Source: Hymenoscyphus infarciens (lineage: Eukaryota; Ascomycota; Leotiomycetes; Helotiales; Helotiaceae). Taken from it: a DNA stretch of 64,000 bases. The stretch lies in the NCBI GenBank assembly GCA_001414345.1, contig LLCB01000077.1, positions 124,001 to 188,000 of the forward strand, given 5' to 3'. Below the pieces are notes generated by a model, which did not search any database, was not told where the DNA came from, and saw only the letters and a program-made list of their open reading frames with translations. A program made the position numbers and the translations under genes. The stretch's first letter is position 1, and each line of letters begins with the position of its first letter. This document shows positions 22,501 through 33,960 of the stretch, in pieces.

Positions 22501-25374
22501 ATAACTTCTACTCTACCTACTTAGATAATATCCTTATCTACTTATTAAACGTCTTTAAATATAAAGAGTATAGATAAAAAGTCTTTTAACATCTTAAAGA
22601 TACTAGATTATAAGTTAATATTAAGAAGTATAAGTTTAATATTAAGAAGATAAAATACTTTAGATTTATTATTAATACTAATAGTGTCACGGAAAAAGAG
22701 AGGTCTCACGTAACCCCTTTTCCCTATATATATAGCAGAGTTTTCACCTCCTAAATTCAAGCTCCTTAGAGCGTTTTCAACCCAAAAATACGTCACAAAT
22801 AGTATTAAAGTAGACCTTAAAAAGGTCTTAGTAGTATAGAAATAGTAAGCTCTAGAGATAGTAAAAAATGTTTAAAGCTTTCTTAGTTTTTATAACTTCT
22901 ACTAAAGGTTTATCTAGAACTATAGTATAATTATAAAGCTCTTAGTATATCTAATATAGAATAACATATCTTTTAATTTTAATAAGAAGTACTAAGAAGT
23001 ATTTAAAGACTTAAAAGTAGTACTTACCTTTTTACTAATCTTCTACTACTACTCTTCTAACCTCTCTATTATAATTAAGATAGACGTTTTAAATAGAATT
23101 ATTACTAGAGTATTATAATAATAATAAGCTAATAGAGAATAGTACTTTATAGCCTACTTTAGTAAGATAATGTCTCTAGCTAAGTATAACTATAAAATAT
23201 ATAATAAAGAGCTACTTACTATTATATACTTACTTATAAAATAAAGACTAGAACTATAAAATACTTATTTGAAAATCTATATTTATACTAATCATAAGGT
23301 GCTTAAGTACTTTATAACTACTAAGTAACTTACTACCTATTAAGTAAGGTAGGCTAAAGCCTTAACTAAGTCCTATTTTATTATTATATTCTATTTAAGA
23401 CGTAAAAATAGTAAGATAGATACTTTAACTTATAAAGTAAATAAGATATACTTATAGAAAGAACTTAAAGAGTAGTACTAGACCTATATACTTCTAATAA
23501 AGGAATAAGTTAATATAAAAGCACTTAAAAACCTAGGAGTTAAAATAAGCTTAATTATATTAGCTCTAGTTAATAATAACTATTTCTAAAAATCATTTAT
23601 ACTTTTAGAATAAATCTACTAAGTAAATAAAGATACTATAATACTTTAAGCTATATAAGTATAAGCTAAAACTAATACTAATTCCTTATATATCTTAAAA
23701 GAAAGCTTTTTACTTTACTAAAACTACTTAGTAGTACTAGATATAGATATACTAAGAATAGACCTAATTTATAAAGCTTATAATTAAATACTTTTAGCTT
23801 ATTTAAAGAGGGATAAGACCTATTAGATTCTATATTTAAGATATATCTAGTAAAATATAAAAGCTAATATTATAAGATATATATAAAACTATTATAAATA
23901 TAGAAGAGTAGACGTTCTTTAAGATAAAATACCTAGCTATTTATACCTATTTCTAATACTACTACGTATATAGTAATATATAGCTATAGATTTTAAGTCC
24001 TTTCTAGTTAATAAGTATAGTTATAATAACATATTTATAGTAATAGACTACTTATCTAAATAGTCTTTTCTAATACTCTATTATAAGAATATTACTTTTA
24101 AATAAATAGTAAGGTTATATATTAAACATGTTCTATAATACTATAGGATCCTAGAAAGTATAATATTAAATAAGAGCTCTTACTTTATTACTATGTTTTA
24201 GAAAGAGTTTACTTAAATCTTAGGTATTTAGCTTCAACTCTCTACTATAAACTATACTTAAACTAATAGCTAGACTAAGATTATAAATTAATACCTTAAT
24301 TAATACTTATAGTTATATATTAATTATTATTATATTAATTAGTTTAAGATTCTTCTAATAATAGACTATATATAATTAGTACTACTTTATAGTATTATTA
24401 GAATATTGCCTTTTAAGTTATAAAAGAGATATATACTAAGAACCTTATTTAACTAGTAAATACTAGAACTAGCTAATATAAAAGAATAGCTATTATAAGA
24501 AGAGGCTATAGTAGTTATAAAGACGATTTAAGAGGTTTTAGACGTTAGCTAAGTAAATATATTAAAAGCTTAATAAAAGAAGAAATAAGATATAAATAAA
24601 TATAGATAAGATGTTAATTTTAAAGTAGAAGATATAGTCTTTATTATAATAAAGGACTAGGTAATTTAATAACTAAGCTAAAAGCTAGACTATTAAATAG
24701 CTAGCTCTTTTAAGATCTTTAAAGAAGTAGGTTCTACTTTCTAATTATAACTATTAGCTTCTATTAAAGTTTACTCTATCTTTACTTCTAAGAAGTTATA
24801 TAAGACTATAAATAATCTCTTACTAAGATAGGTAGTTATACTACCTCTATTAATTATTATAAATAAAGAAGAGGAATAGAAGGTTAAAGAAATACTAGCT
24901 AGTAAGAAGAGATAGTAGTCTCTCTATTATTAAACTAAGTAGAAAGGCTATAATAAAGACTTTAATTAGTATCTAGCTTAATAACTAATATATATGCTAT
25001 AACTAGTAGAGAGGTTCTATTTAGAGAAGCTAAAGATAGCTAGTCCCCTAGAAGCTCTTCTACTATAGAAAGTAGTATATAAGGCTAGGAGAGAGGATTA
25101 TAGTAAGCTAGAAGTTAATACTCTTATATTAAAGGAGGATAGAGCTACTTAGTTATAAAAGGCTCGTTTAAAGAGAGGGGTAGTATAATAGTCTTAGTTA
25201 TATACGTTACTTATATAACTAGATAGTCTTAAGGCTTTACTAAGGCTTCGCTTAATATATATAAATAGAGCTAGAGTGTCTATACTCTTCGCTTTTCTCT
25301 TTAGTTTAGTTTTCCTTAATATTAGGTACTATTCTATAAGCGCTCTCTTTATATATTTATAGAGAGCTGTTATA
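19515..25374 (+). mobile_element. Ty3/gypsy chromovirus LTR retrotransposon nested in the LINE, TSD GTAAG
   Basis: Two 191-bp LTRs (19515-19705 and 25184-25374) bracket 5.5 kb, with the 5-bp duplication GTAAG outside (19510-19514 and 25375-25379). The left LTR keeps TGTGACAG; the right begins TATAATAG, the RIP-mutated form. A polypurine tract AAAGAGAGGGG precedes the right LTR. Degraded domains in order: gag (about 20-21 kb), reverse transcriptase (about 22165-22700, with a KKVDKRLCFYIN and FTKLDI pattern), RNase H, integrase (about 24.0-24.5 kb, IVIDYLSK and ILGI-LQLSTI) and a chromodomain-like end (about 24.85-25.0 kb, EILASKKR). Many Gln codons are now stops. Confidence 0.9.
22685..22797. 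mobile_element. 113-bp solo LTR-like insertion without RIP, TSD AATAG
   Basis: The insertion begins TGTCACGGAAAAAG and ends AATACGTCACA, fitting TG...CA LTR ends, and holds a TATA-like CCCTATATATATAGCAG. It is flanked by AATAG on both sides (22680-22684 and 22798-22802) and interrupts the gypsy reverse transcriptase. Its normal base composition contrasts with the AT-rich surroundings. It could be a solo LTR or a very small LTR (SMART-type) element; no internal region is seen. Confidence 0.8.
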
Positions 25375-28300
25375 GTAAGGTAAAGGCCTACTAGCTAATA
25401 GTACTACTCTTAACTATAGATAAGATCTTTAAAAAAGTAATAGTATAAAGGCTTATATAGCTTATAGAGGAAATAGTAATACTACTAGAGCTATAGATAA
25501 GTAACTAGAAGTATTAAAATATAAAGCTAGTAATTAAAATAGTAATAGAAAGTATAAATATAATATAAGAAAACAAGAGCTATATATCTCTAGCTTAACT
25601 AGATATAGTAAGAGCTTTTAACTAAGTAGACTATATATAGCTACTTTATATATTAAGAGAGAAGAAGGTTCTATAGTAGATAGTAATATAGATAAAGAGC
25701 TTCCTCTCTAAATAAAAAGCTATACTATTCTTTAATAAACAATTAATAAATAAAAAAGACCTTAAATAAGGTGTCTTATAAGGATTAGTACTATTACTAA
25801 TACTATTTATCCTCTTTGTCTTAATATTATATAAAGACTTAGTAAAAATTAATAAGCTTATTATAATAGGCTTTATAAATAATATAAATCTACTTATAAT
25901 ATTAAAAAGCATAGTAGTAGACTATAGAATACTTAAAATAGCTTAAAAAGTATATAATAAGTAGGTAAATAAGTAAGAGATAGCTTTTAGCCTAGAGAAG
26001 ATAGTACTTATATACTTTATAAGAATAAGAGTACTATAAAGGGAGATAGTTTAGTTTAAAGAGATAAGGCTAGTACTAGTTAAATATATAAGGTTCTTAA
26101 GAGTAGAGCTTAATAAGAAACTAAACTAGAAGATATATTAAGAAAGAGTCTAAAAGAAGCTTATAACATAGACCTTTATACTTATAAAGCTTACTAGAAA
26201 AACATAAGAAGTAGACTACTACTAAGTAAAGTAGATATATATAGTAGTAATAAGAAGTGTAATAGTATATAAGGTGTTAGTATAGTATTATACTATACTA
26301 AAAGAAGGGAATATAAAAGGAATAGTAAAAAGCTTCTCTATATAATAATTAGAATACTTATAAGTAGTAATAAGAGCGTATAAAGCTACTCTAGTTTAAA
26401 ACCTAGAAGTTAAAGTAGACTATATACTAATTAACTTATATCTTAACTTATAAGTAGCTACTTTTAAGAGAAAGTTTTAAAAGTCTAAGCTAGAGGAACT
26501 AATCTAGAATACTTATAAATATATAATAACGTAGCTAAAAAGAAGAAGAAGAGGTAGACTAATAAAGGTAGAGAAGGTAATACTATACTTATAGAAAGTA
26601 AGATAGAAGTAAGAAGAGGAGTAAGGAGTAAGAGAAGTAGAATTTAAGTATAACGTTATACTTATAGAATAGAAGAACTACTTAGAGACTTAAAAGAGAA
26701 GGACTTAAGAGAGAAACCTAATATAATATATAGAAGCGTTAAATAAAGTAGACCTAGATAAGTAAAAGCTATAAAAGGTTTATAAGAGGCTTATTATAAC
26801 AAAGAGCTTACTACTCGTCTAGGTATAAACAGAGGTAATAGAACTAAACGTCTTCCTTTTTATAAGAAGAGTATTAAACTAGGTTATACTATAGTATATT
26901 TATATAGGTAGTAGAGAGATAGTAGAACACCTAGTTCTATTTTACTAAGATATTCTATAAGAAAGAGACATACTTATAAGAGCTCTAAAGAAAAGGATTA
27001 AGAATCTATAAGAGCTAAGAGAGATACTAGTAGATAGGAAACTAGTATTAAGAGTAACTACTTAGCTACTTAGGCTAAGGAGACTCTAGAAGTATAAGCT
27101 AGTACTAGAATTACTTAAAGAGAGAGAGAAGAGTAAGAAGGAGGTAAAAGAAAGAGAGGAATAGGAGGAGAAAGCTAAGACATATTAGAAGATAAGACCT
27201 TAGCTTTAATAATTCTAAAGGTAAATACACCTTTTATATAACTAATATATACCTTAGTAGATTAAATATACTAACCTACTACACCTCTCTACTATATTAC
27301 TAAGTTAAAGAGATAAGCTCTAAATAGATAGTAGTAGGAACTAAAGAAAAGGAGAATTATACTTATAAGAAAGCTTAAGAGGTAAAGAAGAATAAGCTAA
27401 AAGGTTATATAAACTAGAATAGAAGATATACTACTTACTCTTAGAGCTCAGCCTATAGCCTATATAGCGTAAGAATAATAATAATAATAATATAAGGTTT
27501 TAGTAGTTATTGTTTTATATTATCTAATTTAGAAAGGTTATATACGTCTAGACTCTTAGACGTACTTTATAGAGTTCGAGCTTTAGTATTAGCTAACGTA
27601 TATTATTATTTAGTTTTAGACCTCTTTTATATTACCTAAACCTCTTATATATAGCTGCTTACTTTTCTAGAGTTAGAAAAGACTTAGTTTTTCCTTTTCT
27701 TCTATACTAGAGCCTAGTATTTATATATATTATTCTACTCTAAACGTACTTCTATATATCTCTTTAGTAGTAGTATATATTTCGTACTATTATAGATTCT
27801 ATTACTATACTTAAATAACTTCTTATACTATTATAAGAGGGAAAAAGGCTTAAATTTATTTACTTTTATATATAAAGTACGCTTACTCTTAGTAAGTAGA
27901 TATAAGAGAGTATCTCTTCTACTAGAGAGTCTAAGATACTAGCTCTTTAGAGAAGATATAAGTCCTATACTAATAGTATAAAAACATATCTAAAAGTTAA
28001 GAGATACTCTTAGAAAGCAAAACTAAGGTTATTACTACTTTTTAGAGAAGTTAATATTTTTATTAGTTCTATTAGTTTAATTAGTTAAGTATATATTTAA
28101 GTGTTTTATAAGTATATAGTACTTTTAAGTAACTATTTAAGTTATAAGTATAGTTTCTATAGTATTAGTATTTAGAAATATAGTAATATATATATATAAT
28201 ATAATAGGATTTTAAAACGCTTCTAGCAGAGTAAATAGGAGAATAAGAGAGCGAATCACGTAGTAGCGCTCTTAGCACACCAGGGGCCCCTGCTAGCGTT

Positions 28301-28440
28301 GGGACAGAGTAGCGCAATCCGCTGAAATAACGCTAAGTCTTCGCTATTTATCACAAGGTTAGACCTTTACTTTTAGTTCTCTGTTAGTTTTCCAGGCTGC
28401 TGGTTACGCTGTGAGTTATTAATTTACTAGAGGTAGTCCT

Positions 28441-29549
28441 GTCATTCTCCATTTCAACTTTCTTTGACAACCCTCAACTCTTTTTCATTTTCTTTCTATA
28501 GAGAACTTATATAAGGTCAGCTTGTTTTATACGGCGCTTAGTTAGATCCAAACAACGAGTTTTAATTAACTCACTTGACTCGTAGTACTTAAAACAAAAG
28601 CTAGGATAATGCTATAAGAGAGGAAAGCTTTGTTCCTAGTATATAATTTTTAAATAGTATGCTAGAAAACCCTGGATAATTGGAAATTTCTCAATAAGTA
28701 AGGTCGGTCTCTTAATTCTTCTAAATGGCCTATTGGTCTTCTATAATTCTTAGGCTTTTATACAATTTTTGGGATAACAAGGAGAAGAGTTATGCAGAGG
28801 GAACATATATTTCTATATAATTTTAGATGTTATCTTCCTTTGAGCCTCTTTTCCAATGTCCCTTTTCGCTTTCTAGCGGAAAAGTCATTTCTAGCAACCC
28901 TAGAACACGTGACTCCCTCGTAAACCTGCATAGATAAGTCTAACGCGATGGCAAAACACCAGACGAACTTATCATATGACCTTCGAGAGAGCCATACCTA
29001 TCCTCTGCCATTATACTGTGCAAATAATTCGATCAGGCGATGAGCGAGATTTTAAATGTCAGGTGTTGCTGGCTGAAGCGCTCCAATCATCAAGCGAAGT
29101 TCAATTAGAAAAGTTGTGTCGTGATATATGAACATTATTCTCCTTTCAAGTAACGTAACTTCTTCTTACAGCAGGAGATATTCTTCTGTTTACTACTTTT
29201 GGCGTCCAGACCCCGCAGCAGGCGAGGAAATACACTCTCGAAAATCATATGATGGTATCAAAATATGCAGAGTAACGGTCCTACCTCACCAATTACAGTT
29301 GCCAAATAAGCCGACTGCATAGACTAAGCACTACCGAACGACTCTCAGGTGTTTATCGAGTGATACATAACGGAGAGTTTTAATGATATTAAAGTATATA
29401 TACAGCACCAGGGAAGCGATCAAGGCACCCTTTCAAAGATACAAATAAATACACTATCAAATCATACCATCGTCTTTAAAGACCATCTGCACACAAAATA
29501 GCAAACACCTACAGCCTCAACCCAGAAATTTGATCCTCCAAGTCTTCAA
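28441..29549. other. Intergenic region before the CBM18 gene
   Basis: Normal composition, with no supported gene. A 64-codon frame at 29128-29322 has no features. The segment 29380-29545 upstream of the CBM18 start is A-rich and may be its promoter/leader (TATATACAGCACC at about 29395). Confidence 0.5.
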
Positions 29550-30014
29550 ATGAAGCTCAACCAAATCTACTTTATCGCCTCTCTCCCAATCCTCACGCTC
29601 GCATCGCCAATAGAGGAGCATAGACATCTCATAAACCGAGATACAGGCCAATGTGTTGGCGGCATCGGTGGTACCTGTACAGCAGGTCTTTGCTGCTCCA
29701 AATTCGGCTACGTATGTAACTTCTTTTTTTTTTGACTCACTTCTCGATGCCAGACAACGAGAAAGACGTATGCTAATTTGTTGTAGTGCGGCACCGGTCC
29801 AGAATACTGCTATAAGGAGGGAGATTGCGCCAACTATGGTGGGCCTTGTCCAGCAGGACTGTGCTGTTCGCAGTGGGGGTGGTGTGGAAGCGGTCCTGAT
29901 TATTGTCCTCCAGATCCAAAGATTTGTGCGAATTATGGGACACCTTGCCCAGCAGGACTGTGTTGTTCCAAGTTCGGGTGGTGTGGGAGCGGTCCGGAAT
30001 ACTGTTCGTCGTAA
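29550..30014 (+). CDS. Small secreted protein with three hevein-like (CBM18) chitin-binding modules
   Basis: Two exons, 29550-29711 and 29787-30014, are joined across a 75-bp intron (donor GTATGT, branch TGCTAAT, acceptor TTGTTGTAG). They give 129 residues. A signal peptide is clear (MKLNQIYFIASLPILTLASP). Three modules follow, each with six cysteines in the pattern C-x6/7-C-x4-CC-x5-C-x6-C: C35-C62, C68-C94 and C101-C127. Each has the hevein core CCS-x-(F/W)-G-(Y/W)-CG-x-GP-x-YC. CBM18 modules bind chitin; small secreted forms can protect hyphae from chitinases or hide chitin fragments from plant receptors. That role is inferred. The protein ends two residues after the last module. It has no catalytic domain and lies about 1.1 kb from a repeat block, a common setting for effectors. 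Confidence 0.88.
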
Positions 30015-31925
30015 AGAGGGGAAATTGGTTATCCTTTGGATGTTTGAATATTTAATAAATGTTGGGGGAAGCGGTTGGAACCTCTTGTTCGCGTGTTGAA
30101 GTTTTGGTGGGCACTTGAGGCTTGGGCTTTCTGGCGTTTTAAGGAAGAGCATACGTGGAATCGGGGTTGGGTGAGTTCTAAAGTACCCTTCTAAGCAAAT
30201 CTGAAGAAAAACCCCCGTAGTTTAACAGGAGTTGCTTCTTCTTTTGGTTTCCCGTTTCAAACTTGATGGACGAATAAGTTGTAATGGCAAGGGCGTGGGC
30301 AGGTTAGAGACGATAGAAGTCCTAAACTGTAGCATAATTAACAATCTTCACCGCCATAATCCATGAACTTCGCACTTGAAAGTAGAGAAAAATAATCTCG
30401 AATACGATTATTGATACTTCCGTGGAGGATCTGAGAATGTTGGTTAACTTTTCACTATTTCAACGAGAATAAGAGATACTTACTACCCCTTCCCCCCGGT
30501 ACAGTACCATAGCTCAGTTCAGAGTTGCAAAGCTTCCAGATACGAGGCGTTATACAGGTGGGCATAAGCGAGAGTGTCACATTTTGTGGGTTAGCTGTAA
30601 TTTTTAGAGCTCAACCAACTAACCACTTAAGCTGAACGTCCGTCGCATCATCATCTAAAATTTCTTTTTATATTCTCTTGACCGCAATCTGATATCTGCA
30701 TCGTGGGGTAATTGCAGGGGCGGTGCGACAACTCGCTGGCAAGGGTCGAAGTGCTACTGACAACCTTTCACCGCCAGATAGTGTGAGAGTACAGCGGTCA
30801 GCGAGTTAAGAGGAACGAAACAACGTTTATAGTTCGGACACCTCATTACTTAACCATACATTGTTGACCTCGTCTAACTTCAATGGAATCTTCAAGATTG
30901 GTGGTAGGCATGAAAAAGCGTATTTCATGATTAAGAAGCCACATGATCAAGAGTTGAGATTGTGCTTCTACGTATTAGATGGACTAAGATGAGTGTTAAT
31001 AGTGAACGACCTGAGGCGGCTAGGCAGCAAAAGTGTAACATACCGCACCGGTATTTGGAGAAAAGTTGAAAAAAAAAGAAGAAACCTAGGTCGAAACCTT
31101 TTTCGGTTCAAGTTTTATTATCTCATACTTTTATTCTTGCATGTTATGAGTGCATCACGTGGTGGGTAATTTTGCTGGTTCACGGTGAACACATTGTTTT
31201 AAATTTAATTACCAAATACTTGAACTTGGTTGTTCTAAGTCACATCAGTTAGTCTTTTCCATTTTTCCAAGTGTCTAGAATAATTGCTTTGAATTGCTCT
31301 AACTCTAGCATTCGCCACTTAGGTAAGTAATATTATACGATACCAAACGGCCGACCATTTGCTAGCTCGTCACTCTAGGCAGAGGTCTGCCAGCAAGGGT
31401 CCCTCCACCAAGGCTATAGGCAGAAGGAGCCACTGTGTCACTCCCCAGCCTTCTAACTTTTTTTTTTACCTGGAATCAACTTGGAATTTTCTCATTTAAA
31501 GCTCATCTCCTTACTTTTGTAGGGTTTTCAAATTCCCCCAAACCGGAGTTGTTTCTGGAAGGCTCTTCCATGTTCTTCTTCAACGCCTCATGATTCCTCT
31601 CACCGGGCAAATTTTTGTGTGACACTCCAATCGGCAAATAAAGATTGATTTCTAGGTGAGCTGGTTTAAGATATCCCACGACCAGGGTTTGCACAAGTTC
31701 GTAACCTGGAACTGACCTATAGTAGAATATTTCAACTCTACTCTAATTCGATTATTCTAAAAGGCTAGAATATTTAGGATTATGCTGATATTGAAGTATT
31801 AAAGGCGAAAGCGCGCCTTAAGACGACAATCACGAATTCATGGGGGTCGGGGTACTTCGTTGCCTCTCAATAAGTAAGTCCATTTTAAACTTCACCCGAT
31901 CTATTAAATAATTCAGATCTGACAC
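30015..31925. other. Intergenic region
   Basis: About 1.9 kb of normal-composition DNA with no supported gene on either strand. The antisense frame over the CBM18 gene (29517-30152) is a shadow. A tRNA-like D-arm motif near 30610-30650 lacks a T-arm. Confidence 0.5.
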
Positions 31926-33960
31926 ATGCAGCACATTGTTCACGCGCATCAAACTCTGATTCACTGCGAAATGGACGTTGCTGATGAACAGCTTACTTTT
32001 GCTCTTAAAGAGGCTTTAACTTGCTACCTTGGGATCTTGTCTAGAGCCAACGTTTTTCGTGACACCAACTTGCCCCAGCGAGGGAAGGGCCTACAAACCA
32101 CCTCAGACATATCCGCAGAGCACGAATTCAGAACGCGAGTCGCAGCAACGGAGCTCTGTCTACAGTACACTCAGGATATCGCTGCGAGCGTTTGTCACTG
32201 GGCTTCCGAACCTTTGGATGGACTGGATGACGAATAGACAATCAACTCTTCGACAGCGAAGTAGATCCCACATCAAAACTCGAGTCTTTTATCCCGGATT
32301 TGGATGAAGATTTGCTGCTTGATATATTTTCTGGCAAGTGGGTTGAACCTGTGACACCATTCACAGCTGGGCCATCAGGCTCCCAAGATTTGCTCATCGA
32401 TACAGAAGCCAAGGACCTGTCAGGCATTTTTGTGCGTACAATTTCTCTGTCTATCTTCTCAGAATACTAATAATATTCAAGCCGAAGTCCTTTAAACGAG
32501 AAAGATTTACGACAAAGCCTAAAAGTCGAGAGTCACCATTTCCCAATCAAAGCTCGGGCGCCATCTCTACCTTTTCAAATCCAAGCAGTACCAATTCACA
32601 CTTTGACTCTTCTCAGCTGGACCAGAAACAAAGCCAAGTACTTCTCGCAAATCCATCTGTGAATATGGACCAGTCTCCGAGGCCATCAACACATCGGGAG
32701 GATTTGATAGCACGTCTAAGTCAACCAAAGAGAGTTACTCCTGCAATCGAGGATCCCTACATGCCGTCCAACCAAGCTCAGCGAACAAGACGAAACTCAG
32801 ATCTGGTGGAGCGCCTAAGCCAGCCCAAAACACCTCTTGTTGCACCGCAGAATCCACCAACCATCTCTATGTCGGCTCCGAGAACAGCGAGGATGGATGT
32901 AATCCAACGTTTGAGCCAACCCAAAGGTCTTCATTCCGGGGTCGCCAAACCACCAACCGTATCTGAATCAATTCGGAAAACAGTTCGACCAGAGGTGATT
33001 CAGCGTCTAAGCGAACCCAAAAGACTGTCTGCTGGCTCATCCAGGCCATCAAATTCGGCCAGACCAGTTCAACAAACAGTACCTTTGGATTTGAACCAGC
33101 GCTTAAGCCAACCCAGAAAGACTCCTTCAAGATTGAAAGAGCCGGGGAAGTCCCTTAGGCCAGATCAACAACTTTCGCCATCGAGACTCGCAGCACGTCC
33201 CAAAACACCGAGGCAGGAATTAGAGTGTGTTGCCTGTATGAATCCAGTGGATAAGTGCAGAGTGGTATCTCTTCCATGCCAGCACACATTTTGTCGTGCA
33301 TGTCTTATAGCTGGTTTCGAATCAGCACTTTCTTCTCGAAAACTTTTCAAGTGTTGTGGTAGTCGTGTTTCGACCACAAACGCCGTGGAGAACTTGCCGC
33401 TTGGGCTAGTAGCATCTTATAAAAGACTCGTCATGGAATTGACTACACGAAATCCAATCTATTGCTCGAGGCTATCATGTGGAACGTTTATTCCCCCTAC
33501 AACTATCAAAGGACCTGTTGCTATATGCACCAAATATCTCGGAAGTTCTAGCAAAAAATGTGGATCTAAAACTTGCGTTATGTGTAAGAAGCCCGTCCAC
33601 AAGGGTATCTGCAAAGAAGATAAAGATGGAATGCTAGTTAAGGCGTTGGCGAAAGAAATGAATGTGAGTACCCAGTTTCTCCGAGTAAGAAGGTTTCTTT
33701 AGAATCCTGGACCTGAGACATTCCCCGTCTTTGGGATTTCTACAATGGCCCTTGAGACTCTTACTCATTCTAATCCTTATACATTCCTAAAGAAGTGCAC
33801 TGACTCCCAGTTTTTGTAGTGGAAGACTTGCCCTGGTTGCGGAGAGATGGTGATCAAGAATGGTGGCTGCCTTCATATGAGTTGTTGGTGTGGAACACAG
33901 TGGTGCTGGAATTGCTCGAGAGCGATGGATGTCTGCAATCAAACTTGCAGACGTAAATAG
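31926..33960 (+). CDS. RBR-type (RING-IBR-RING2) E3 ubiquitin ligase, with internal repeats and a doubtful exon junction
   Basis: RBR ligases pass ubiquitin through a RING2 cysteine. RING1 (CVACM, then [12 protein letters not shown]) and an IBR-like zinc region (YCSRLSCG to [10 protein letters not shown]) lie in 32482-33663. RING2 is in the last exon, 33820-33960 ([18 protein letters not shown] with the likely catalytic Cys, CWNC). Introns: 32432-32481 (GTGCGT, TACTAAT, CAAG) and 33664-33819 (GTGAGT, TTTTTGTAG). The N-terminal part reads from ATG 31926 (103 codons) in one frame and continues from about 32231 in another as an acidic chain. The join needs either a one-base frameshift near 32235 or a 44-bp intron 32194-32237 with a weak GTCACT donor. 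Five RLSQPK repeats precede RING1. It may be a very recent pseudogene. Confidence 0.78.
32698..33117 (+). repeat. Five 32-residue coding repeats with RLSQPK core in the RBR gene
   Basis: The translated chain carries RLSQPK, RLSQPK, RLSQPK, RLSEPK and RLSQPR at spacings of 33, 32, 32 and 32 residues. Each is preceded by an acidic/hydrophobic (D/E)-(L/V)-(I/V/N)-x-R-type segment and followed by a Pro/Ser/Thr-rich linker. It forms a regular, probably disordered array before RING1. Confidence 0.9.

Larger units (their letters stand above)
16433..27489 (+). mobile_element. Tad1-like non-LTR retrotransposon (LINE), RIP-degraded, split by a gypsy element
   Basis: The insertion is bracketed by a 16-bp direct repeat ATATAAGGTTTTAGTA (16417-16432 and 27490-27505) and ends in a simple (AAT)n tail at about 27473-27489, both LINE hallmarks. 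Ignoring stops at former Gln codons, 16.6-17.85 kb reads as an ORF1-like chain. 17.9-18.7 kb reads as an APE-type endonuclease (ILVIQEL, VLIIGNLNTYYL, then INLTF). The reverse transcriptase starts before 19.5 kb and continues after 25.38 kb (LAQLDIVRAFNQVDY, then FINNINLL at the catalytic FxDD position). The RNase H-like end follows to about 27.2 kb. No frame survives intact. Confidence 0.85.
16366..27794 (+). mobile_element. Solo LTR (367-bp LTR family) split by a nested LINE, TSD GATTC
   Basis: The LTR begins TATAATAGTCTACTATTC at 16366 and is interrupted after 16432. It resumes at 27506 and ends CGTACTATTATA at 27794. The parts add to about 356 bp, matching the family length. Both outer sides carry GATTC (16361-16365 and 27795-27799), the 5-bp target duplication of the LTR. 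Everything from 16433 to 27489 is therefore a later insertion. Confidence 0.85.
12190..28440. mobile_element. AT-rich, RIP-degraded nested transposon block with inverted ends
   Basis: About 16 kb of strongly AT-biased sequence without any intact gene. The left edge (CTGTTCTAACGCTAGTAT at about 12305) matches the reverse complement of the right edge (CTGTCCCAACGCTAGCAG, read on the minus strand near 28310) with mainly C-to-T differences. Similarity seems to continue outward for 100 bases or more. The right copy is hardly mutated. Contents: a solo LTR at 12703-13055, an element copy at about 13270-14050, unresolved repeats at 14.05-16.36 kb, and the four-level nest at 16366-27794. Confidence 0.65.

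Noticed and set aside
25646..25912. 88-codon minus-strand frame
   Set aside because: Antisense to the degraded LINE reverse transcriptase.
12190..28440. CRISPR array, rDNA or centromere in the AT-rich block
   Set aside because: No regularly spaced short repeats and no rRNA sequence; paired LTRs and target duplications explain most of the block. Centromere identity cannot be judged from sequence alone.
29517..30152. 211-codon minus-strand frame
   Set aside because: Antisense of the three-module CBM18 gene; the length comes from the repetitive Cys codons.
30600..30660. Possible tRNA on the minus strand (GGTTAGTTGGTTGAGC motif)
   Set aside because: D-arm-like only; no matching acceptor stem, anticodon stem or GTTCGA T-loop.
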